Below are positions 7,140 through 15,139 of a DNA stretch of 64,000 bases, piece by piece. The DNA comes from Streptomyces sp. NBC_01016 (GTDB lineage Bacteria > Actinomycetota > Actinomycetes > Streptomycetales > Streptomycetaceae), in the NCBI RefSeq assembly GCF_026341035.1, contig NZ_JAPEOQ010000002.1, forward strand, positions 1,550,001 through 1,614,000, read 5' to 3'. The translations under genes were made by a program, and so were the position numbers. Under the pieces are notes generated by a model that saw only the letters and a list, made by a program, of their open reading frames with translations, made no database searches and was not told where the DNA came from. Position 1 is the stretch's first letter. Each line of letters opens with the position of its first letter.

Positions 7140-8668
7140 CCAGCACACCACAGCGCACCCCTGCGGCGGAGGTGGTGGAGTCCCGTCCCGCGCGGTGGCT
7201 CGCCCTCTCCGTCCTCGTGCTGGCCGTGCTGCTCGTCGCCGTGGACGCGACCGTCCTCGGCCTCGCGACCCCGTACATCAGCGAGGACCTGAAGCCCTCC
7301 GGCACGCAGCTGCTCTGGATCGGTGACGTCTACTCGTTCGTCATCGCCGGCCTGCTGGTGTCGATGGGCAGCCTCGGCGACCGCATCGGCCGCAAGAAGC
7401 TGCTCCTTGTGGGAGCGGTCGCCTTCGGCGCGGTCTCGGTGCTCAACGCGTACGCGACGACGCCCGAGATGATGATCCTGGCGCGCGCCCTGCTGGGTGT
7501 CGCGGGCGCGACCCTGATGCCGTCCACGCTGGCGCTGATCCGCAACATCTTCCACGACCCGCGCGAGCGTTCGCTGGCCATCGGCATCTGGGGTGCCATG
7601 GCCTCGGCGGGCGCGGCGGTCGGTCCTGTCGTCGGCGGGTTCCTGCTCGAGCACTTCTGGTGGGGCTCGGTCTTCCTGATCAACCTGCCGGTGATGGCGA
7701 TTCTGGTGATCGTCGGCGCGAAGCTCATTCCCGAGTCGAAGAACCCGGTGCCGGGTCCGTGGGACCTGCTGAGCGTGGTGCTGTCCCTCGTCGGCATGAT
7801 CGGCGTCGTCTACGCGGTGAAGGAGGCGGCCGCGCACGGCTTCGGCCTCGGTGTGGGCGCGTCGGCGGTGGTCGGCGTGGCGGCGCTCGTGTGGTTCGTA
7901 CGCCGCCAACTCACGCTCCAGGCGCCGCTGTTGAACATGCACCTGTTCCGCAACCGCGGCTTCTCGGGCGCGGTCCTGGCCGACCTGCTGACGATCCTCG
8001 GGCTCGCGGGCCTGGTCTTCTTCCTCTCCCAGTTCCTGCAACTGGTGCAGGGGCGTGCGCCGTTCGAGGCGGGGCTCGCCGAACTCCCCGCCGCGGTGGG
8101 AGCGGTGGCGGCCGGTCTGGTCGCCGGTACGGTGGCGAGGCGCTTCTCCGTACGTTCCGTGGTCGCGGGCGGGCTCGCGGCGGTGGGCCTGGCCCTCGCC
8201 GCGCTCACCACGCTGAGCCAGTCGACCGGGTATCCGCTGCTGGGCGTGGTGCTGCTCGTCGTCGGTGTCGGCGCGGGCTTCTCGTTCACGGTGACGGCCG
8301 ACGTGATCCTCTCCAGCGTGCCCAAGGAGCAGGCGGGTGCGGCGTCGGCGGTGTCCGAGACGGCGTACGAACTCGGTACGGCGCTCGGTATCGCGCTGCT
8401 CGGCTCGATCGTGACCGGCGTCTACTCGGGGTTCACGGTTCCGGCGGGTACGCCGGAGGACGTCGCGGTGGCGGCGCACGACTCGCTCGGCGGGGCGGTC
8501 GAGGCGTCGGCCGGCCTCCCGGCGGCCCAGGGCGAGGCCCTCCTCAACGGCGCACAGTCCGCCTTCGTGGACGGCCTCCAGGTAGCGGCGGGCATCGGCG
8601 CGGCGGTCCTGCTGGCGACGTCGGTGGCGGCATGGTTCCTCCTCCGCGGCCAACGCCTGGAACAGTAA
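7136..8668 (+). CDS. MFS drug efflux transporter, DHA2 type
   Basis: A 510-residue protein with about 14 transmembrane segments. It has features of the DHA2 (EmrB/QacA) group: AVDATVLGLATPYISEDL in TM1, GSLGDRIGRKKLLL in the first loop (motif A), and GAAVGPVVGGFLLEHFWW (motif C of antiporters). It should export hydrophobic or cationic compounds using the proton gradient. It starts inside the stop codon of the upstream TetR gene, so expression is likely derepressed by its own substrates. A 15-bp-stem terminator follows. Confidence 0.92.
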   Translation: MTSTPQRTPAAEVVESRPARWLALSVLVLAVLLVAVDATVLGLATPYISEDLKPSGTQLLWIGDVYSFVIAGLLVSMGSLGDRIGRKKLLLVGAVAFGAVSVLNAYATTPEMMILARALLGVAGATLMPSTLALIRNIFHDPRERSLAIGIWGAMASAGAAVGPVVGGFLLEHFWWGSVFLINLPVMAILVIVGAKLIPESKNPVPGPWDLLSVVLSLVGMIGVVYAVKEAAAHGFGLGVGASAVVGVAALVWFVRRQLTLQAPLLNMHLFRNRGFSGAVLADLLTILGLAGLVFFLSQFLQLVQGRAPFEAGLAELPAAVGAVAAGLVAGTVARRFSVRSVVAGGLAAVGLALAALTTLSQSTGYPLLGVVLLVVGVGAGFSFTVTADVILSSVPKEQAGAASAVSETAYELGTALGIALLGSIVTGVYSGFTVPAGTPEDVAVAAHDSLGGAVEASAGLPAAQGEALLNGAQSAFVDGLQVAAGIGAAVLLATSVAAWFLLRGQRLEQ

Positions 8669-8675
8669 CCGGATT

Positions 8676-8697
8676 TCAAGCCCCTGCGGCGATTGAG
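8676..8697. repeat. dispersed intergenic repeat, copy 1
   Basis: TCAAGCCCCTGCGGCGATTG followed by AG matches 20 of 22 bases with one arm of the large palindrome at 24161-24182. It is followed by a small GC hairpin around 8700-8724. Such CAATCGCCGGCGGGGCTTGA-like elements recur between genes in Streptomyces genomes (recollection). Here it sits just after the MFS stop codon. Confidence 0.6.
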
Positions 8698-8749
8698 CAG
8701 CGGGGTCCGGGGCGGAGCCCCGCGAGCGGAGGCCGGTGCCGCAGCAAAA

Positions 8750-8785
8750 GACCCGGTCGACCGGAAAGCTCCGGTCGACCGGGTC
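8750..8785. terminator. 15-bp-stem bidirectional terminator
   Basis: GACCCGGTCGACCGG (8750-8764) pairs perfectly with 8771-8785 around an AAAGCT loop. It separates the convergent MFS gene and acyltransferase gene. Confidence 0.85.
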
Positions 8786-8804
8786 CACACACCCGTAAAA
8801 AGGA

Positions 8805-9476
8805 CTACGCCGCCTTGGCCTTCGAGGCGTACATGTCTACGTACTCCTGGCCGGACAGCCGCATCACCTCGGTCATGACCGAGTCCGTCACGGCCCGCAG
8901 GACGTACCGGTCACGCCCCATCCCGTCGTAGCGGGAGAACTCCATCGGCTCGCCGAACCGCACGGTCACCTTCCCCGGCCGCGGAATCCCCGCACCCCCG
9001 GGCTGCAACTTGTCCGTGCCGATCATGGCAAAGGGGACGACGGGCGCACCCGTCATCAACGTCAGCCGGGCGATACCGGTCCGGCCGCGGTACAGGCGGC
9101 CGTCGGGGGAGCGCGTGCCCTCGGGGTAGATCCCGAAGATGTTGCCCTCCTCCAGGATCCGGCGGCCGGTCATCAGCGCGGCCACACCGCCGTTCGCCCC
9201 GTCGCGGTCGACCGGGATCATGCCGACCCCGGTGAAGAACCACGCCATGAGGCGGCCCTTGAGGGACTTGCCGGTGACGTACTCGTCCTTGCCGATGAAG
9301 AAGACCTGCCGGTCACAGACGAGCGGCAGCAGCATCGAGTCGATGAACGTCAGGTGGTTGCCCGCCAGAATGACGGGACCGCTCCCCGGGATCTTCTCTG
9401 CGCCTTCCACACGCAGGCGGAACATCAGGCGCATGATCGGACCGAGCACTGCCTTGATGAGCGCGAAGCGGGACAA
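8805..9476 (-). CDS. 1-acyl-sn-glycerol-3-phosphate acyltransferase (PlsC family)
   Basis: A 223-residue membrane-associated acyltransferase for phospholipid synthesis. It has the HX4D catalytic motif in GNHLTFIDS and the glycerol-phosphate-binding IYPEGTRSPDGRLYRG region. I place the start at TTG 9476 because GGAGGG lies 5 bp upstream and the product then begins SRFALIKAVLGPIMRLMFRL, a normal PlsC N-terminus. Frames reaching further upstream (9656) would read through the PHO-box region. It is divergent from the glpQ1-like gene. The exact acyl acceptor is inferred from the family. Confidence 0.85.
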   Translation of the reverse strand: MSRFALIKAVLGPIMRLMFRLRVEGAEKIPGSGPVILAGNHLTFIDSMLLPLVCDRQVFFIGKDEYVTGKSLKGRLMAWFFTGVGMIPVDRDGANGGVAALMTGRRILEEGNIFGIYPEGTRSPDGRLYRGRTGIARLTLMTGAPVVPFAMIGTDKLQPGGAGIPRPGKVTVRFGEPMEFSRYDGMGRDRYVLRAVTDSVMTEVMRLSGQEYVDMYASKAKAA

Positions 9477-9583
9477 CGAGCCCTCCGATGTCAAGGAATG
9501 AGCAGGGATGGGTACCTGGTTTGGACTGAGGAGTCTGTGCAGGTGAGGACGATACTCGCGGACGAGTACCCGTTGCACATCGG

Positions 9584-9616
9584 GTTCACCGACTGGATAC
9601 GTGGAGTTGACCGAAG
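9584..9616 (+). promoter_or_regulatory. PHO box (PhoP-binding direct repeats)
   Basis: Three 11-bp direct-repeat units start at 9584 (GTTCACC GACT), 9595 (GGATACG TGGA) and 9606 (GTTGACC GAAG). Streptomyces PhoP binds tandem 11-nt units with a GTTCACC core. The box lies 150-185 bp upstream of the phosphodiesterase start and implies induction by phosphate starvation. The rest of the 291-bp spacer (9477-9767) shows no gene. Confidence 0.75.
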
Positions 9617-9767
9617 TTTGCGCCCCGTTGATGCCCCGGTAACGCCCGGACGCCATGCCGCATCACCCTGACGTTCCGTCCAGGGTCTCCCACTCGTCAC
9701 TTCCCCACGCCTACGATCGGTCTCGCTTTGACAGGTGCAAGGCAGTACTTGGTGGGAGGAGTTCTTC

Positions 9768-10979
9768 ATGGGGAACAAGGGGAACGAGAAGTCACAGGCC
9801 GCACAGGGGGAGCAGCAGCCGCGCGGCATCGCGGCGCTCGGCCGGCGCTCGTTGCTCGGCGCCGCGGTCCTCGGCGCGGGAGTCACGGCACTCGGAGCGT
9901 CCGGAACGGCGAGAGCCGCCGACAGAGAAAGTGGCGCGAATAACATGAACAAGGGTCTCGCGGGCCTCCCCGTGCCCACGGTCATCGCGCACCGCGGCAC
10001 CAGTGGCTACCGGCCGGAGCACACCCTCGGCTCGTACCAGCTGGCGCTCGACATGGGCGCGCACATCATCGAGGCCGGCGACCTCTGCCCGACCAAGGAC
10101 GGGCATCTCGTATGCCGTCACGAACCGGAAATCGGGGGCACGACCAATGTGTCGGCCCACCCCGAGTTCGCCGACCGCAAGACGACGAAGAGCCTCGACG
10201 GGGTGGCCACCACCGGCTGGTTCACCGAGGACTTCACGCTCGCCGAACTGAAGACGCTGCGGGCCAAGGAGCGCATCCCGGGCACCCGCCAGCACAACAC
10301 GCTCTACGACGGCCGCTGGGAGATCCCCACCTTCGAGGAGGTCCTGCGCTGGCGCGCCGAGCAGAGCAAGAAGCTCGGCCGCGAGGTGTGGATCTACCCG
10401 GAGCTCAAGCACCCCACCTACTTCCGCAAGCAGAACCTCGCCCTGGAGGAGCGCGTCGCCAAGGTGCTGCGGGCGCACAAGCTGAACAGGCGCAACTCGC
10501 CCGTCATCATCCAGTCGTTCGAGCCGACGAGCATCCAGCGCATGAACAAGCTGGTCGACAACCCGCTGGCCGTCCTCCTGTCCACGGCGAACTCGCGCCC
10601 GTACGACTTCGTGGACACCGGCGACCCGCGCACCGTCGCCGACCTGATCACGCCCAAGGGGCTCGCGGAGATCGCGAAGTACGCGAACGGCATCGGCCCG
10701 ACGCTCGACCTGATCATCCCGAAGGACTCGTCGGGCAAGCTGACCCAGCCCACGACCCTGGTCAGGGACGCGCACAAGGCGGGCCTCGTCCTGCACCCGT
10801 ACACGATGCGCAACGAGAACACCTTCCTGCCGGCCGACTTCAAGAAGGGCACCGACCCGAACGCGTACGGCGACGCGTTCGGCGCCTTCAAGGCGTACTA
10901 CGAGACCGGTATCGACGGCGTCTTCTCGGACAACTGCGACACGGCGCTCCTCGCCCGCGAGGACTTCGTCAACGGGTGA
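9768..10979 (+). CDS. glpQ1: secreted glycerophosphodiester phosphodiesterase
   Basis: A 403-residue exported enzyme that hydrolyses glycerophosphodiesters to glycerol-3-phosphate and an alcohol. The N-terminus is a Tat signal: GRRSLLGAAVLGAGVTALGA (residues 26-45). The GDPD catalytic start IAHRGTSGYRPEHTLGSY follows at about residue 74, then metal ligands in IIEAGDLCPTKDGHLVCRHE. Length suits the GlpQ type. The ATG at 9768 has a GGGAGGA ribosome site. The upstream PHO box matches the phosphate-controlled glpQ1 gene known in S. coelicolor, hence the symbol. Its last codons and stop are duplicated once downstream (21-bp tandem repeat), followed by a hairpin. Confidence 0.93.
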   Translation: MGNKGNEKSQAAQGEQQPRGIAALGRRSLLGAAVLGAGVTALGASGTARAADRESGANNMNKGLAGLPVPTVIAHRGTSGYRPEHTLGSYQLALDMGAHIIEAGDLCPTKDGHLVCRHEPEIGGTTNVSAHPEFADRKTTKSLDGVATTGWFTEDFTLAELKTLRAKERIPGTRQHNTLYDGRWEIPTFEEVLRWRAEQSKKLGREVWIYPELKHPTYFRKQNLALEERVAKVLRAHKLNRRNSPVIIQSFEPTSIQRMNKLVDNPLAVLLSTANSRPYDFVDTGDPRTVADLITPKGLAEIAKYANGIGPTLDLIIPKDSSGKLTQPTTLVRDAHKAGLVLHPYTMRNENTFLPADFKKGTDPNAYGDAFGAFKAYYETGIDGVFSDNCDTALLAREDFVNG

Positions 10980-11008
10980 CCCCCCGGCGTCAACGGGTGG
11001 CCCCCGGG
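10967..11008. repeat. two tandem 21-bp copies spanning the glpQ1 stop
   Basis: CGTCAACGGGTGACCCCCCGG (shown as 10967-10987) is followed directly by a copy at 10988-11008 with three differences, including TGA changed to TGG. The first copy encodes the final Val-Asn-Gly-stop of the phosphodiesterase. The unit spans the stop codon. Confidence 0.88.
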
Positions 11009-11028
11009 CGCCGGTTGGAGTGAGACCC

Positions 11029-11060
11029 GGCCGCCCCGGCAACCGGCCGCCGGGGCGGCC
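11029..11060 (+). terminator. 11-bp-stem hairpin after glpQ1
   Basis: GGCCGCCCCGG (11029-11039) pairs perfectly with 11050-11060 around a 10-base loop. It lies 50 bp after the glpQ1 stop and 15 bp before the sigma-factor gene, so it may attenuate read-through into that gene. Confidence 0.7.
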
Positions 11061-11074
11061 CCGTCCCGCCGTAC

Positions 11075-11593
11075 ATGACGTACGACACCGTGATCGAGCC
11101 TCTGCGCCCCCTCCTCGCGGCCGAGGTCCGTGCCGAACTCCCGGGCGCGGCCGGCGACCCGGGCGACCTCGAACAGGCCGTCTGGGTCCGCCTCCTGGAA
11201 CACCTCGGCACCCAGGGCGCACCGGCCGACCCCGCCGCCTGGCTCCGCGAGGCGGTCCGCGCCGAGGCCCGCCTCCAACGGAGTACGGAACTGCGCGAAC
11301 TTCCGTACGGCCTGCGGCCCGCCGCCGATCCGGCCGCCGTCGACCCCGAATGCCGCGCGCTCGCCCGCGAACGCGACCGGGCGCTGCGCAGTGCGGTGCG
11401 CCGGCTGCCCGGCCGCTGTCGGCGCCTCATCGATGCGCTGCTGTCCCCGCAAGACCTCACTTACCGTGAGATCGCGGGCGAGTTGGGTATCTCACAGGGC
11501 AGCCTTGGGCCGGAACGTTCCAGATGTCTGGGATGCCTGCGCAGAATCCTGCCCACCGAGGTTGCGCTCACGGCTCGCCGGGGAAAAGGGTGA
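11075..11593 (+). CDS. small sigma-70-family (region 4) protein
   Basis: A 172-residue protein. The C-terminal helix-turn-helix LTYREIAGELGISQGSLGPE (about residues 129-148) is a sigma region-4 type DNA-binding motif, and the preceding RALRSAVRRLPGRCRRLIDAL segment is typical of ECF-like factors just before it. The N-terminal half is acidic and lacks an obvious well-conserved region 2, so it may be a degenerate or specialised sigma factor. No dedicated anti-sigma gene is adjacent. The ATG at 11075 follows the GC hairpin and lacks a strong ribosome site. Confidence 0.7.
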   Translation: MTYDTVIEPLRPLLAAEVRAELPGAAGDPGDLEQAVWVRLLEHLGTQGAPADPAAWLREAVRAEARLQRSTELRELPYGLRPAADPAAVDPECRALARERDRALRSAVRRLPGRCRRLIDALLSPQDLTYREIAGELGISQGSLGPERSRCLGCLRRILPTEVALTARRGKG

Positions 11594-11633
11594 AGGACAA
11601 CCGGCGGAACAGGTGAGCGGGAGGCATGCACAC

Positions 11634-12152
11634 ATGGGCATGAGCGTGACCATCTCTGCGGCGACCGAAACGGATGCCGAACAGATCCTCAAGCTGCAGT
11701 ACCTCTGCTACCAGAGCGAGGCACAGCTCTACGGGGACTACTCGATCGAGCCGCTCACACAGTCCCTGACCTCGATCAGGGCCGAACTCGGCAGCGGCAC
11801 CGTGCTCGTGGCGCGCCTCGGCGACGAGGTGGTGGCGTCCGTGCGCGGCACGGTCGACGCCGACGGCACGGCGCACATCAACAAGCTGATCGTCCACCCG
11901 CGCATGCAGCGGCACGGCCTGGGCGGCCGGCTGCTCGCCTCCGTGGAGGCGAAGTTGGGGGCGACGGGCACGGCCAAGCGCTTCCAGCTGTTCACCGGCC
12001 ACCGCAGCGACCACAACCTGCGCCTGTACCGCCAGCACGGCTACGCGGCCGTGTCCACGCAGCGGGTCGACGACCGCCTCACCGTGGTCACGCTGGCCAA
12101 GGACACCGAGACCGCGGGCGCCGCGGCGAACGCGTTCGTGGCGAGCGCCTGA
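11634..12152 (+). CDS. GNAT-family N-acetyltransferase
   Basis: A 172-residue GCN5-related acetyltransferase. The acetyl-CoA-binding motif A is seen in KLIVHPRMQRHGLGGRLLAS (about residues 84-103), and LRLYRQHGY is the typical motif-B end. The start at 11634 follows GGGAGG; ATG 11640 is an alternative. Substrate is unknown. It follows the sigma-factor gene by 40 bp on the same strand and converges on two membrane-protein genes. Confidence 0.85.
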   Translation: MGMSVTISAATETDAEQILKLQYLCYQSEAQLYGDYSIEPLTQSLTSIRAELGSGTVLVARLGDEVVASVRGTVDADGTAHINKLIVHPRMQRHGLGGRLLASVEAKLGATGTAKRFQLFTGHRSDHNLRLYRQHGYAAVSTQRVDDRLTVVTLAKDTETAGAAANAFVASA

Positions 12153-12155
12153 GGG

Positions 12156-12596
12156 TCAGCCCTCCGGCTGCTGCCGCTGCAGCACACCCTTGCGCAGCCA
12201 GTACATCGCGCTCAGCGGCAGCAGCACCGGGATGAACAGATAGCCCATCCCGAAGTCCGACCACACGGTCGCGTCCGGGAACGCGGACGGCTCCACCAGC
12301 GTCCACGTACCGACGATCAGCACGCCCGCCAACTCCAGGGCGCAGCACACGAATGCGGCCCGCCGAGCCTTGTCCCCGCCACGCACCAGCGAGTACGTGA
12401 TGAAGGCGTACACGAGCCCCGCCACCGCCGACAGCGAGTACGCCAGCGGCGCCTTGTCGAACTCGGTGGAGATCTGCACCGCCGAGCGCGACACGGCCCC
12501 GACGACCATCACGCCGTACAGCCACACGAGCAGCATGCCGGGTCCGCTGATGAGGCGGCTCCGCTTGTTGTCCTTCTCTTCAGCGGTCACAGCCAC
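12156..12596 (-). CDS. membrane protein, function unknown
   Basis: A 146-residue protein with four predicted transmembrane segments after a short charged N-terminus (AVTAEEKDNKRSRL). I chose GTG 12596 because a GGAGG ribosome site lies 5 bp upstream and it starts 1 bp after the stop of the preceding membrane-protein gene. No recognisable domain or catalytic motif. The tight spacing and similar size suggest that the two membrane proteins work together. Confidence 0.75.
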   Translation of the reverse strand: MAVTAEEKDNKRSRLISGPGMLLVWLYGVMVVGAVSRSAVQISTEFDKAPLAYSLSAVAGLVYAFITYSLVRGGDKARRAAFVCCALELAGVLIVGTWTLVEPSAFPDATVWSDFGMGYLFIPVLLPLSAMYWLRKGVLQRQQPEG

Positions 12597-12597
12597 C

Positions 12598-12957
12598 TCA
12601 GCCTCCCCAGATGTCAAAGAGCCGCACCTCGAGGACGGCGAGCACCACGCCGCCCGCGGCGACCGTCACCGAACCCCAGCGGGTCCGCTCGGCGAGCGAC
12701 ATGAAGCCCGCGGCCGGAACGCAGGCGAATGCCCCGATGAGATACGCGACGAAGATCGTCGTGCCCTGGTCCGGCTTCTCGCCACGCGCGAGCTGCACGA
12801 TCCCGACCACCAGCTGCACCAGCGCGAGCACCGACACCACGGCCATGCCGATGAAGTGCCAGTCCTTGGTCGGCTGGTCGCGATACGCGGCGAAACCGCA
12901 CCAGGCCGCGAGCGCCAGCGCGGCGAGACCCGTCACCAGGGTCAGGACATCAAGCAT
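12598..12957 (-). CDS. four-helix membrane protein, function unknown
   Basis: A 119-residue hydrophobic protein starting MLDVLTLVTGLAALALAAWC, with about four membrane helices. The ATG at 12957 is preferred over TTG 12981. It forms a two-gene unit with the downstream membrane protein (1-bp gap) and is divergent from the HAD hydrolase gene, with a 71-bp shared promoter region. No family of known function recognised. Confidence 0.72.
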   Translation of the reverse strand: MLDVLTLVTGLAALALAAWCGFAAYRDQPTKDWHFIGMAVVSVLALVQLVVGIVQLARGEKPDQGTTIFVAYLIGAFACVPAAGFMSLAERTRWGSVTVAAGGVVLAVLEVRLFDIWGG

Positions 12958-13028
12958 GGCCGTGAGCCTATTACGGGCCAAAAGACCCGATGCGCTCGAC
13001 CCCGGGGTGACCCGTACCCTCGGGACAT

Positions 13029-13679
13029 ATGAAGATCACCGCTGACGCCCTGCTGTTCGACAACGACGGAACCCTGCTCTCGTCGATGGAGTCGGTGTAC
13101 CGCTGCTGGACCCGCTGGGCCGAGGAGTACGGGATCACCGCCGAGGCCTTCGCCGCCGTCGAGCTGCACGGCCGCCCCGCCGCCGAGATCGCGGCCGACC
13201 TGCTGCCCGCCGAGAAGGTCCCGGGCGCCGTCGCCCGCATCGAGGAGCTCGAGGTCGAGGACGTGCCCAACGGCGGCACCCACGTCCTGCCCGGCACGCT
13301 CGACCTGCTCACCTCGCTCCCCGACGAGCGCTGGGCCGTCGTCACCTCCGCCACCCGCCGCCTCGCCGAGGCCCGCCTCGCGGCCGTCGGGATCAGGACG
13401 CCGCTGCTGATCGCCGCGGACGACATCACGCACGGCAAGCCCAACCCCGAGCCGTTCCTGCTCGCCGCAGGAAAGCTGGGTGTGGACCCGGAGCGCTGCG
13501 TCGTCTTCGAGGACGCCCCGGCCGGTCTCACCGCCGGCCGCGTCGGCGGCATGAAGACCGTGGCGTTGACCACAACGCACGAGGCGGACGAGCTCTCCGC
13601 CGACGTCGTGGTGAAGGACCTCTCCGCGGTGTCCGCGCAGGTCACGGACGCGGGCGTGGAGATCTCCGCCGAGCTCTGA
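13029..13679 (+). CDS. HAD-superfamily sugar-phosphate phosphatase-like hydrolase
   Basis: A 216-residue HAD subfamily IA hydrolase. All motifs are present: DNDGT (motif I, nucleophile Asp at residue 11), VVTSATRRL (motif II), the lysine in HGKPNPEPF (motif III), and VFEDAPAGLTAGRVGGM (motif IV). The cap domain and EDAPAG resemble beta-phosphoglucomutases and glycerol- or sugar-phosphate phosphatases. The substrate cannot be fixed. A perfect 14-bp-stem terminator follows, so it is a single-gene unit. Confidence 0.88.
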   Translation: MKITADALLFDNDGTLLSSMESVYRCWTRWAEEYGITAEAFAAVELHGRPAAEIAADLLPAEKVPGAVARIEELEVEDVPNGGTHVLPGTLDLLTSLPDERWAVVTSATRRLAEARLAAVGIRTPLLIAADDITHGKPNPEPFLLAAGKLGVDPERCVVFEDAPAGLTAGRVGGMKTVALTTTHEADELSADVVVKDLSAVSAQVTDAGVEISAEL

Positions 13680-13697
13680 CCCCACCTGGAACACCGG

Positions 13698-13728
13698 CCC
13701 CTGCTGTCCGCATAGCGGACGGCAGGGG
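13698..13728 (+). terminator. 14-bp-stem terminator after the HAD gene
   Basis: CCCCTGCTGTCCGC (13698-13711) pairs along its whole length (one T-G wobble) with 13715-13728 around a 3-base ATA loop. It insulates the methionine-transport leader region from upstream transcription. Confidence 0.9.
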
Positions 13729-13763
13729 TCTCTCGCGTCCTCACGTCTGCTTTACTTGCCGAC

Positions 13764-13850
13764 ATGACCACGACGAGCAGCCGCACCCTTGCGACCGAGG
13801 CGACCATGACGCCCGGTGCTGCTTGTATGTGTCGAATGTGCGCCTTCTGA
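13764..13850 (+). CDS. Cys/Met-rich leader peptide upstream of metNIQ
   Basis: A 28-codon frame ends ...GAACMCRMCAF-stop. A better start is probably the internal ATG at 13806, which has GAGG 5 bp upstream and gives a 14-residue peptide, MTPGAACMCRMCAF, with three Cys and three Met. Two Cys codons are the rare TGT. Placed alone in the 419-bp spacer before the methionine importer, it looks like a translational sensor: stalling at Cys or Met codons would change downstream RNA folding. Leader function is inference; no protein function is expected. Confidence 0.6.
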   Translation: MTTTSSRTLATEATMTPGAACMCRMCAF

Positions 13851-13869
13851 GGGCCCCCATCACGCCTGT

Positions 13870-13945
13870 TCTCGCGCCCCGAAGCGAGACCCGCGCGCCC
13901 CTTTCCGTAGGGAGTGACTCCGCAGGGAGAAACCGTCCCCCTACG
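13870..13945 (+). promoter_or_regulatory. candidate attenuator RNA downstream of the leader peptide
   Basis: Two hairpins follow the leader peptide stop: TCTCGC/GCGAGA (13870-13889), and CGTAGGG/CCCTACG (13906-13945) enclosing a small CTCC/GGAG hairpin. They could be alternative structures controlled by ribosome position on the leader peptide. I do not recognise a SAM riboswitch. The remaining 153 bp to metN holds nothing I can identify. Confidence 0.4.
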
Positions 13946-14098
13946 TGACCGGGTCCGCCCCGCGCACAGCTTCTCCGCACCGGTTCAGCCGCCTCTGTGA
14001 GACCTGTCGCGCGCCCGGAAACTCAAGCCAAGTTCCCGAACGAATGCCCCGTGCCCGGCGCCACCCGTGCCGCGCACTCGACAGCTACGGAAACCCAC

Positions 14099-15139
14099 GT
14101 GATCACCACCAAGGGCCTCACCAAGGTCTACCGCTCGCGCGGCCGAGAGGTCACCGCCCTCGACGGCGTCGATCTGCACGTGCGCGAAGGCGAGGTGTAC
14201 GGCGTCATCGGACAGTCCGGCGCCGGCAAGTCCTCGCTGATCCGCTGCGTGAACCTGCTGGAGCGTCCGACCTCCGGCACCGTGACCGTCGCAGGACAGG
14301 ACCTCACCGCCCTCGTCGGCCGCGGCTCGCGCGCAGGCAAGGAACTGCGCGAGGCGCGCAGCCGTATCGGCATGGTCTTCCAGCACTTCAACCTGCTGTC
14401 CTCGCGCACCGTGCAGGACAACATCGAGCTGCCGCTGGAGATCCTCGGCAAGTCGGGCAAGGAACGCTCCACCAAGGCGCTGGAACTGCTCGACCTGGTC
14501 GGCCTCGCCGACAAGGCCAAGTCCTACCCGGCCCAGCTCTCCGGCGGCCAGAAGCAGCGCGTCGGCATCGCCCGCGCGCTCGCCGGCGACCCGAAGGTGC
14601 TGCTCTCCGACGAGGCGACCAGCGCCCTCGACCCGGAGACCACCCGCTCGATCCTCCAGCTCCTGCGCGACCTCAACCGGCAGCTCGGCCTGACCGTGCT
14701 GCTCATCACGCACGAGATGGACGTCGTCAAGACCGTCTGCGACTCCGCCGCCCTCATGGAGCGCGGGCAGATCGTCGAGTCCGGCACCGTCAGCGAGCTC
14801 CTCGCGACGCCCGGCTCCGAACTCGCCTCCGCGCTCTTCCCGGTCAGCGGCGAGGCCTCCGGCGACGACCGCACCGTCATCGACGTCACCTTCCACGGCG
14901 AGTCGACGACCCAGCCGGTCATCTCGCAGCTCTCCCGCACCTACAACGTCGACATCTCGATCCTCGGCGCCGCGATGGACACCGTCGCGGGCAAGCAGGT
15001 CGGCCGCATGCGCATCGAACTGCCCGGCCGCTACGACGACAACGTCGTGCCGATCGGCTTCCTGCGCGAACAGGGCCTCCAGGTCGACGTCCAGGGCACC
15101 GCGCCCGCCGCTCTGCTGAAGGAAGGTGTCACCAAGTGA
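14099..15139 (+). CDS. metN: methionine ABC importer ATP-binding subunit
   Basis: A 346-residue ABC ATPase. It shows Walker A GQSGAGKSS, the Q-loop in VFQHFNLLSSRTV, the signature SGGQKQR, and Walker B VLLSDEATSALDPET. The last 100 residues form the NIL (methionine-sensing) domain typical of MetN, which lets cytoplasmic methionine inhibit transport. GTG 14099 gives a standard N-terminus (ITTKGLTKVYRSRG). It overlaps metI by 4 bp (GTGA). With metI and two metQ genes it forms an importer for methionine. A Cys/Met-rich leader peptide lies upstream. Confidence 0.95.
   Translation: MITTKGLTKVYRSRGREVTALDGVDLHVREGEVYGVIGQSGAGKSSLIRCVNLLERPTSGTVTVAGQDLTALVGRGSRAGKELREARSRIGMVFQHFNLLSSRTVQDNIELPLEILGKSGKERSTKALELLDLVGLADKAKSYPAQLSGGQKQRVGIARALAGDPKVLLSDEATSALDPETTRSILQLLRDLNRQLGLTVLLITHEMDVVKTVCDSAALMERGQIVESGTVSELLATPGSELASALFPVSGEASGDDRTVIDVTFHGESTTQPVISQLSRTYNVDISILGAAMDTVAGKQVGRMRIELPGRYDDNVVPIGFLREQGLQVDVQGTAPAALLKEGVTK

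Noticed and set aside
13851..14098. SAM riboswitch before metN
   Set aside because: Hairpins are present but they do not match a SAM riboswitch core that I recognise; the Cys/Met leader peptide is the better-supported sensor.
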